Shown here: in pieces, positions 1 through 4,254 of the stretch
Layout: each line of letters starts with the position of its first letter
Position numbering within the stretch: position 1 is the stretch's first letter
NCBI GenBank assembly: GCA_946186535.1
Contig: CAMHNT010000127.1
Coordinates: 1-6,446 of the forward strand
From: an uncultured Clostridia bacterium
GTDB taxonomy: Bacteria; Bacillota; Clostridia; Oscillospirales; Acutalibacteraceae
DNA: 6,446 bases
Direction: 5' to 3'
Position numbers and translations under genes: made by a program
The notes under the pieces: generated by a model
The model's input: the letters and a program-made list of their open reading frames with translations, nothing else
Told to the model about the DNA's origin: nothing
Database searches by the model: none

Positions 1-33
1 ACACCCATCGGTGGCTGCGCTACCGAACCCTGC
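1..33. repeat. GC-rich hairpin repeat module, cut by the window start
   Basis: The sequence reads CACCCAT, then a 7-bp stem (9-15 pairing with 19-25, one G-T wobble) with loop TGC, then GAACCCTGCT. The same module, with the same CACCCAT flank, TGC loop and AACCC tail, occurs three more times at 6185-6369. The copy at 6331 has a different stem sequence that still pairs. In the 6331 copy the module follows a GGGC-TTC-GCCC hairpin, so this copy probably continues to the left of the window. Function is unknown; it is a dispersed intergenic repeat rather than a gene. Confidence 0.75.
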
Positions 34-104
34 TCATATCAGCAAGTTATTTTATCCGCACATCAAAAGATAAACAGTACTAAATAACCTCTTTCTCCCG
101 ACTT

Positions 105-121
105 TTCTTATATAATAAGAA
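105..121. other. AT-rich 7-bp inverted repeat upstream of the gpsA promoter
   Basis: TTCTTAT and ATAAGAA form a perfect 7-bp inverted repeat around an ATA loop, 25 bp before the -35 box of the gpsA promoter. It could be an operator or the remains of an upstream terminator, but it is AT-rich, and short palindromes of this kind arise by chance in such DNA. I saw no gene or other signal between 34 and 146. Confidence 0.3.
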
Positions 122-146
122 TGTACGGAAAATCGACAAAAATGCT

Positions 147-175
147 TTGACATTTGGGTGTGATGATGGTATAAT
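147..175 (+). promoter_or_regulatory. Consensus sigma-A promoter of gpsA
   Basis: TTGACA at 147-152 and TATAAT at 170-175 are both perfect consensus hexamers with the optimal 17-bp spacer. A TG at 167-168 gives an extended -10 as well. Transcription should start near 182, leaving a leader of about 34 nt that holds the ribosome site GGGAG (202-206) before the ATG at 216. Such a strong promoter suggests high constitutive expression. It also rules out the longer reading frame that begins at the TTG of the -35 box. Confidence 0.92.
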
Positions 176-215
176 TTATCCAATAATAATTATTGATCTA
201 TGGGAGATTTCAGTT

Positions 216-1178
216 ATGAATATATCGGTTTTAGGCTGCGGTCGCTGGGGTGCTTTTATCGCATGGTATCTCAACAAGATCGGACACAGCGTAATGACGT
301 GGGGGCTTGAAGACGCGCCCCAGTTTATAGAACTCAAGGAAACACGAAACAACGGAATGCTCACGTTCCCGGACTCTCTTGAAATATCTTCCGACCTGGA
401 GCTGGCTGTCAGCCGTGCGGAGGTTATCGTTATTTCCATCAGCTGTCAGGCTTTGCGCTCATTCCTTGCGGACGTTAAAAAATTCGACCTCACGGGAAAA
501 AGCTTTGTGCTCTGCATGAAGGGTATCGAAGAAAATACGGGCTACCGTCTCACTCAGGTTGTTAAAGACGTTCTCGGCGACGTACCGGTTGCCGTTTGGG
601 TAGGCCCCGGTCATCCTCAGAATTTTGTCAACGGAATTCCGAACTGCATGGTCATCGACAGCGACAACGATGAACTGAAAAGAAAGCTTGTCAACGAGTT
701 TTCAAGCGAGCTTATCCGATTCTATTTCGGAACGGACCTCATCGGAAGCGAAGTCGGAGCCGCTGCGAAAAACGTTATCGGTATTGCGGCAGGTATGCTC
801 GACGGATTCGGCTACGGCTGTCTCAAGGGTGCTCTGATGAGCCGAGGAACCCGTGAAGTCGGAAGGCTCATCAAGGCTATGGGCGGCAACGAAATTTCAG
901 CTTACGGTCTCTGTCATCTCGGAGACTATGAAGCTACTCTGTTTTCACAGTACAGCCAGAACAGAATGTTCGGTGAGAAATTCATAAAGGGCGAAAGCTA
1001 TTCTAAGCTTGCCGAGGGTGTTGCGACCTCACGTGCGCTTGTTTCGCTTTCTCAGATGGAACAGTATAATGTTGATATGCCTATTGTGTACTGTGTCGAT
1101 CAGATTCTTTCAAAGAAAATTTCGCCGGAAGAGGCTCTGTCTCAGCTGTTCCTCAGAAGCATCAAGGACGAGTTCTGA
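216..1178 (+). CDS. gpsA: Glycerol-3-phosphate dehydrogenase [NAD(P)+], GpsA family
   Basis: This cytoplasmic enzyme reduces dihydroxyacetone phosphate to sn-glycerol 3-phosphate, the backbone of membrane phospholipids. The 320-aa product is close to the usual family length of about 330. The N-terminus is a Rossmann dinucleotide site, NISVLGCGRWG (G7, G9, G12). Further family blocks are MKGIEENTG (101-109, K102), VGPGHPQNF (129-137), the C-terminal helical-domain signature GAAAKNVIGIAAG (181-193, K185), and LGDYEAT (235-241, D237) followed by SQNR (247-250). K102, K185 and D237 align with the family's catalytic positions. The VGPGHPQNF block differs from the common SGPSFA form, so this is a diverged GpsA branch. 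The start at 216 is chosen because GGGAG lies 9 nt upstream and translation from 147 would begin inside the promoter. It is monocistronic between its own promoter and terminator. Confidence 0.93.
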   Translation: MNISVLGCGRWGAFIAWYLNKIGHSVMTWGLEDAPQFIELKETRNNGMLTFPDSLEISSDLELAVSRAEVIVISISCQALRSFLADVKKFDLTGKSFVLCMKGIEENTGYRLTQVVKDVLGDVPVAVWVGPGHPQNFVNGIPNCMVIDSDNDELKRKLVNEFSSELIRFYFGTDLIGSEVGAAAKNVIGIAAGMLDGFGYGCLKGALMSRGTREVGRLIKAMGGNEISAYGLCHLGDYEATLFSQYSQNRMFGEKFIKGESYSKLAEGVATSRALVSLSQMEQYNVDMPIVYCVDQILSKKISPEEALSQLFLRSIKDEF

Positions 1179-1245
1179 TTTTATATAAAAACTATAAATG
1201 AGCAAATCGTTTAACTAATAGTCAATTTGAACAAAAAATTATAAT

Positions 1246-1299
1246 AACAGCCGTCAGCCGAGCGGAGATGTTCCCCTGCGGCAGACGGCTGTTGTTTTT
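1246..1299 (+). terminator. Rho-independent terminator of gpsA
   Basis: AACAGCCGTC (1246-1255) pairs perfectly over 10 bp with GACGGCTGTT (1284-1293). After one A-A mismatch the stem continues with GCCG (1257-1260) pairing with CGGC (1279-1282) around an 18-nt loop. The T-rich stretch GTTTTT (1294-1299) follows at once. It lies about 70 bp after the gpsA stop codon and should separate gpsA from the nuclease gene. Confidence 0.9.
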
Positions 1300-1300
1300 A

Positions 1301-1457
1301 TACTGATTTCTGATTAAAAGCTTTAAAAGGATTTTCGAGGATGATTTTCGCAAGACAAGGAAGAAGCCGCAGGAATACTTACGTATTTCAAGGCTGATGA
1401 CGAAGTATTGCGGAAATCAGACCGAAAAGACTTAAAGATTTTAATTAGAAAGCAGTA
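1301..1457. mobile_element. MITE-like palindromic element with terminal inverted repeats
   Basis: The ends are inverted repeats. From 1300 inward and from 1458 inward on the other strand, the first 26 positions match at 23, beginning ATACTG, and a weaker match continues to about position 38. The similarity resumes inside, for example GATTTTCGCAAGA (1343-1355) against the complement of 1406-1418, so the whole element folds into one long imperfect hairpin centred near 1379. TTA at 1298-1300 and TTA at 1458-1460 flank it and may be a 3-bp target duplication. It has no credible reading frame, so it would need a transposase supplied elsewhere. From memory, similar palindromic elements are common between genes of Ruminococcus-like clostridia, but I could not search. 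It starts at the end of the gpsA terminator T tract and ends 18 bp before the nuclease ATG. Confidence 0.78.
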
Positions 1458-1475
1458 TTAGAAAGGCGAAAAAAT

Positions 1476-2033
1476 ATGAGCGGAAAGAAAAGCAGGGAAA
1501 TTGAAATCAGAATGTCGCCGGCGGAAGCCGTCATGACGGCTGTTCTGTTTCTTGCGATCATCGGAGTGTGGATATATCCGTTCGGCGGAAACGAAATTAC
1601 CGATTCTCTCCCCTATGACGGACCTTATGAAGTCGTCAAGATAGTTGACGGCGACACGGTGAAGCTTTTGATGGACGGCGAAGTCACTACCGTCAGGCTC
1701 ATCGGAATCGATACGCCCGAATCAGTTCACCCGACCAAGGAGAAAAACGTCCCTGAGGGTAAGCTTGCTTCCGAACATACAAGGGAGCTTCTGGAAAACA
1801 ACGAGGTGTATGTTGAATACGACAGAGAGCCGACCGACCGCTACGGAAGAACTCTGGCGTATCTGTATTTAGATGAAAACACAATGGTCAACGCCCTTAT
1901 TCTTTCCGACGGCTACGCTCAGGTTATGATGATCGCCCCGAACAACAAATATGCGGAGTATTTTCAGGAGCTTGAGGACGAAGCGAAAAGCAGAAACGCC
2001 GGTCTTTGGTCAACAGGTGTTTTCGATGATTAG
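1476..2033 (+). CDS. Membrane-anchored thermonuclease (SNase-like domain protein)
   Basis: The 185-aa product is a predicted Ca2+-dependent DNA/RNA endonuclease of the staphylococcal nuclease family, which cleaves phosphodiester bonds. A basic N-terminus (KKSREIEIR) precedes one hydrophobic segment at about 19-36. No cleavage site is obvious, so the enzyme is probably tethered with its catalytic domain outside the cell. The SNase domain covers about 50-180: VDGDTVKL (57-64), VRLIGIDTPES (73-83), DRYGRTLAYLY (121-131), MVN (137-139), PNNKY (155-159) and GLWS (176-179). Every residue matching the Staphylococcus aureus active site is present: D60 (D21), R74 (R35), D79 (D40), T80 (T41), E82 (E43) and R125 (R87). 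An active enzyme is therefore expected. AAAGG at 1462-1466 lies 9 nt before the ATG. The gpsA terminator blocks read-through, so its promoter should lie in the MITE-like element just upstream. Roles in nutrient scavenging or DNA turnover are inference. Confidence 0.9.
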   Translation: MSGKKSREIEIRMSPAEAVMTAVLFLAIIGVWIYPFGGNEITDSLPYDGPYEVVKIVDGDTVKLLMDGEVTTVRLIGIDTPESVHPTKEKNVPEGKLASEHTRELLENNEVYVEYDREPTDRYGRTLAYLYLDENTMVNALILSDGYAQVMMIAPNNKYAEYFQELEDEAKSRNAGLWSTGVFDD

Positions 2034-2054
2034 TTTTATTATCTATAAACTGTT

Positions 2055-2151
2055 AAGGGCTTTGCCCCTAATATCCCACCGGGCTCTGCCCGGACCAGCA
2101 AGCCTTTGAAAATGCTTGGCGAAACTTTTTCCGGCTTCGCTTCGCCGGAAA
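2055..2151. repeat. Composite hairpin repeat, copy A (reverse orientation to 3704-3830)
   Basis: Three stem-loops occur in order: GGGC-TTT-GCCC (2057-2067), CCGGGC-TCT-GCCCGG (2079-2093) and TTTCCGGC with GCCGGAAA (2128-2135 and 2144-2151). The block 2098-2128 is the reverse complement of 3706-3737 with only one mismatch and one 1-nt gap. The neighbouring CCGGGC hairpin matches the one at 3743-3761 in position and AGA loop (read on the other strand) but has a different, still paired stem. The cluster fills most of the 144-bp gap between the nuclease and the membrane protein gene. It may weaken transcription between them, but no T tract follows any stem. Confidence 0.75.
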
Positions 2152-2177
2152 TCTCTTTGAATCATAGGTGGATAGTT

Positions 2178-2798
2178 ATGGAAAATGAGAATAAAAAAAC
2201 CGGCAACAAAGCTGTGTTTGCGACCTTTGCTTTGTATTTTCCTTTTATGTTTTATTGGATTCTGTACAGGATTCTTTCGGACAAAAAGATTCCCTGTGTC
2301 GGAGAAAATGCTTTCAAACTCAAAGCGGCTTTAAGTATTTTTCTTGATATTTTTGCTGTTTTCCTTATAGTACTCTCTGTAGTTGTTTTTGTGAAATTCA
2401 GAAAGAATACCGAAATGAAAAAGCGCAGGGCGGCGATTTGTGCGGTTATCTTTCTTGATATGATTTTCAATCTTATTTCGTGGAATTCGCTTCCGTATAT
2501 CCATGACCTGAAAAGCGGCGCTACTGAGGTGACTACGGATCTGTATTTTGTACAAAGCATGAAAGGCTATACAAGGCTTGCGTTTTCGGACGGAAACGAG
2601 CCTGAGTATTATAATATCACGGAGGAGCTTGGGGACTTTATTGACGAAAATACAAGTCTCTGCACAGATGAGGACTACATTCAAAAAAGACTGGACGAGC
2701 AGAACTCCGTTTTGCGCATTAAACCCTCACCTGAGAGCATAACGGTAGAATACTATCCCGAAACAAAATTTATAAAAAGCGTTTTGATTAACGAATGA
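2178..2798 (+). CDS. Three-helix membrane protein of unknown function
   Basis: I do not recognise this 206-aa protein. Three hydrophobic segments are visible, at about residues 12-32 (rich in F, Y, W), 49-73 and 82-102. Charged KFRKNTEMKKRR lies between helices 2 and 3. The positive-inside rule gives a cytoplasmic N-terminus and puts the last 100 or so residues outside the cell. That C-terminal region is polar and acidic, with YFVQSMKGYTRLAFSDGNE (about 121-139) and EYYPETKFIKSVLINE at the very end, and looks like a small folded domain. The start at 2178 has the ribosome site TAGGTGG (2166-2172) 5 nt upstream; the in-frame ATG at 2106 lies inside a repeat and has no such site. The gene ends 9 bp before ispE, so the two are probably co-transcribed. 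That pairing does not reveal its job. Confidence 0.8.
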   Translation: MENENKKTGNKAVFATFALYFPFMFYWILYRILSDKKIPCVGENAFKLKAALSIFLDIFAVFLIVLSVVVFVKFRKNTEMKKRRAAICAVIFLDMIFNLISWNSLPYIHDLKSGATEVTTDLYFVQSMKGYTRLAFSDGNEPEYYNITEELGDFIDENTSLCTDEDYIQKRLDEQNSVLRIKPSPESITVEYYPETKFIKSVLINE

Positions 2799-2807
2799 GA
2801 GGTCAGC

Positions 2808-3674
2808 ATGGAACTAAAAATAAAAGCTTATGCAAAAATAAATCTTACTCTCGATATCACCGGAAAGCGTTCCGACGGATATCACGAGGTGAAAATGATA
2901 ATGCAGTCGGTCAGTCTTTTTGATATTGTAACACTGAGCGGCAATTCTTCCGGAAATATAACGGTTTCGTGCAGTCACCCCGATGTGCCGTGTGACGAGA
3001 GAAATATCGTCGTGAAGTGCGCACGGCTGTTTTTTGAAAGATACGGAAAAAGCTGCAAAGGACTTCACATCGATATCGACAAAAATATCCCCACTCAGGC
3101 AGGGCTCGCCGGAGGAAGCGCAGACGGCGCGGCGGTTCTCGCAGGACTCAATCGCATGTACGGTGAACCTTTCAATCTTTCGGAGCTTGAAGAAATCGGC
3201 AGCCGGGTCGGTTCGGACATACCGTTTTGCGTCAGAGGAGGAACGGTTCTCGCCGAGGGAACCGGCACGGAGCTGACGAATTTAAAGAGTATGCCGATGT
3301 GTCACATTGTGCTCGTAAAGCCGCCTGTCGGAATTTCAACGGCTCAGGCTTACGGAGCGGTCGATTCAAGGGAATTTGTGCCGGAATGTGCGACGGATAA
3401 AATGCTTGATGTGCTTGACGATATCGAAGAAATCGGAAAAAATCTCAGAAACGACTTTGAGGATACGCTTGATATCGAAGAGCTTCTGAACCTGAAAAAA
3501 GAACTTTCGGAAGCCGACGGCTCACTCGGAGGATGTATGACGGGAAGCGGCTCGACCGTATTCGGAATTTTTTCCCACAGGGAAAAAGCCGTGAAATGTG
3601 CCGGGAGTTTCAACGGGAGATATAGCGATGTCTTTGTCGCCGAACCGACGGATTGCGGAACGGAAATTTTTTAA
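2808..3674 (+). CDS. ispE: 4-diphosphocytidyl-2-C-methyl-D-erythritol kinase (IspE)
   Basis: This cytoplasmic kinase phosphorylates the 2-hydroxyl of CDP-methylerythritol with ATP, the fourth step of the MEP (non-mevalonate) route to isopentenyl diphosphate. At 288 aa it has normal family length. The GHMP-kinase signatures are in order: AYAKINLTLDI (7-17) with K10, SDGYHEV (22-28), the glycine-rich ATP loop PTQAGLAGGSADGAA (95-109), GSDIPFC (135-141) with the catalytic aspartate D137, and the C-terminal GHMP motif MTGSGSTVFGIF (244-255). The loop has AGGSADG where AGGGSSD is commoner, which looks like a tolerated variation. GAGAGG at 2797-2802 overlaps the previous stop codon and sits 5 nt before the ATG. 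This suggests translational coupling to the membrane protein upstream. No usual ispE neighbours such as purR or spoVG lie in the window. Confidence 0.96.
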   Translation: MELKIKAYAKINLTLDITGKRSDGYHEVKMIMQSVSLFDIVTLSGNSSGNITVSCSHPDVPCDERNIVVKCARLFFERYGKSCKGLHIDIDKNIPTQAGLAGGSADGAAVLAGLNRMYGEPFNLSELEEIGSRVGSDIPFCVRGGTVLAEGTGTELTNLKSMPMCHIVLVKPPVGISTAQAYGAVDSREFVPECATDKMLDVLDDIEEIGKNLRNDFEDTLDIEELLNLKKELSEADGSLGGCMTGSGSTVFGIFSHREKAVKCAGSFNGRYSDVFVAEPTDCGTEIF

Positions 3675-3703
3675 TTTAACTAATTGCGTTATTAAAGCCA
3701 TTA

Positions 3704-3830
3704 TTAAAGTTTCGCTCAAGCCTTTTCAAAGGCTTGCGGTTTCCAAAGGCAGAGCCTTTGGTCGCTCGTCGCAACGAGCGAAACACCTTTATGCTCCACT
3801 CAGCGGAGTGGGGGGCAGAATAAACTTTAA
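3704..3830. repeat. Composite hairpin repeat, copy B, bounded by 9-bp inverted ends
   Basis: The element begins with TTAAAGTTT (3704-3712) and ends with its exact reverse complement AAACTTTAA (3822-3830). Four stem-loops lie between: a 9-bp stem with loop TC (3717-3736), an 8-bp stem with loop AGA (3743-3761), an 8-bp stem with loop CGCA (3762-3781), and a 6-bp stem with loop AGCG (3796-3811). Its left 32 nt match the reverse complement of 2098-2128. It codes for nothing convincing. It starts about 30 bp after the ispE stop, so it could also stabilise the 3' end of that transcript. Confidence 0.75.
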
Positions 3831-3847
3831 CATGAGACAAAGTTCGG

Positions 3848-3885
3848 ATGGGGGGCGAACCTGCTGACAGTGGTTCGCCCCCCAT
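3848..3885. repeat. Perfect 14-bp GC-rich inverted repeat
   Basis: ATGGGGGGCGAACC (3848-3861) pairs without error with GGTTCGCCCCCCAT (3872-3885) around the 10-nt loop TGCTGACAGT. No T tract follows on either side, so it is not a classic terminator. It may stop polymerase, protect an mRNA end or belong to the repeat family just upstream. GTTCG at 3842-3846 could also pair with CGAAC (3856-3860), which offers a competing small hairpin. Confidence 0.7.
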
Positions 3886-3895
3886 GGAATAACTT

Positions 3896-3926
3896 ACGGT
3901 TTTAACAATTTCAACAATAAAACCGT
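3896..3926. repeat. 9-bp inverted repeat, possible weak terminator
   Basis: ACGGTTTTA (3896-3904) pairs with TAAAACCGT (3918-3926) around a 13-nt loop, and TTTAATATAT follows. The stem is AT-rich and the downstream T run short, so termination would be weak. Confidence 0.4.
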
Positions 3927-3944
3927 TTAATATATAAAATCACC

Positions 3945-3977
3945 AGCCTGTCCGAATCCCCTCAGACAGGCTTATTT
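3945..3977 (+). terminator. Candidate intrinsic terminator downstream of ispE
   Basis: AGCCTGTC (3945-3952) pairs with GACAGGCT (3965-3972) around a 12-nt loop, and TATTT follows. The other strand has GATTTTATAT a few bases beyond the stem, so it could work in both directions. It is the last stem before the GH13 promoter region and would insulate that gene. The T tract is short on both sides. Confidence 0.5.
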
Positions 3978-4118
3978 GCGTAACAAATTGTAACTATTAA
4001 CAGATATGATAATATATCTTTATTCCTACAAAGAAAAATCGACACAATATTTAAACAGAATACACATTAAACCGACAAGAAATTTCTGAAAATAAGATAA
4101 AATTTTCACAAAAAACGG

Positions 4119-4147
4119 TTGCAATTTTGCTGAATTTGTTGTAAAAT
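4119..4147 (+). promoter_or_regulatory. Sigma-A promoter of the GH13 gene
   Basis: TTGCAA (4119-4124) and TAAAAT (4142-4147) are separated by 17 bp; each hexamer differs from consensus at one position. Transcription should start near 4154, giving a leader of about 100 nt. A short palindrome GCAA-TT-TTGC (4121-4130) overlaps the -35 box and could be an operator half of a sugar-responsive repressor, though it is too short to name one. The 140 bp upstream (3978-4118) are AT-rich and show nothing else I can identify. Confidence 0.7.
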
Positions 4148-4153
4148 ATATAA

Positions 4154-4244
4154 GCTGAAGCTTTTAATATATATAAAATATATAAAAATAATTTTGCTTC
4201 AGCATAAATACATTTTTATGTTTTACCATTTTTTATGCGAAAGG
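4154..4244 (+). promoter_or_regulatory. Structured leader of the GH13 mRNA with ribosome site
   Basis: GCTGAAGC (4154-4161) is the exact reverse complement of GCTTCAGC (4196-4203); the predicted transcript would begin at or very near the first arm. The 34 nt between are almost pure A and T. Immediately after, GCATAAA (4202-4208) can pair with TTTATGC (4232-4238), which touches the ribosome site GAAAGG (4239-4244) 10 nt before the ATG. CATAAA (4203-4208) can instead pair with TTTATG (4215-4220). The first stem shares bases 4202-4203 with the GCATAAA stem, so the two compete slightly. A stabilising 5' hairpin or a regulatory switch is inference; AT-rich DNA makes chance pairing likely for the short stems. 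Confidence 0.45.
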
Positions 4245-4254
4245 TTGTTTTTTA

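Noticed and set aside
147..215. A 23-residue N-terminal extension of GpsA starting at TTG 147
   Set aside because: The TTG is part of the -35 box of a consensus promoter and transcription would begin near 182; the Rossmann motif fits a start at 216, which has its own ribosome site.
1301..1457. Insertion sequence with its own transposase
   Set aside because: The element is only 157 bp and holds no credible reading frame; it can at most be a non-autonomous element.
2106..2177. A 24-residue N-terminal extension of the membrane protein starting at ATG 2106
   Set aside because: This stretch lies in a dispersed hairpin repeat and lacks a ribosome site; ATG 2178 has TAGGTGG at good spacing.
3598..3867. 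An 89-residue plus-strand frame overlapping the end of ispE and running through the repeats
   Set aside because: It overlaps a certain gene in another frame and then translates hairpin repeats; the protein looks random.
3848..3885. tRNA or intrinsic terminator
   Set aside because: It is a single long stem without the cloverleaf arms of a tRNA, and no T tract follows on either strand.
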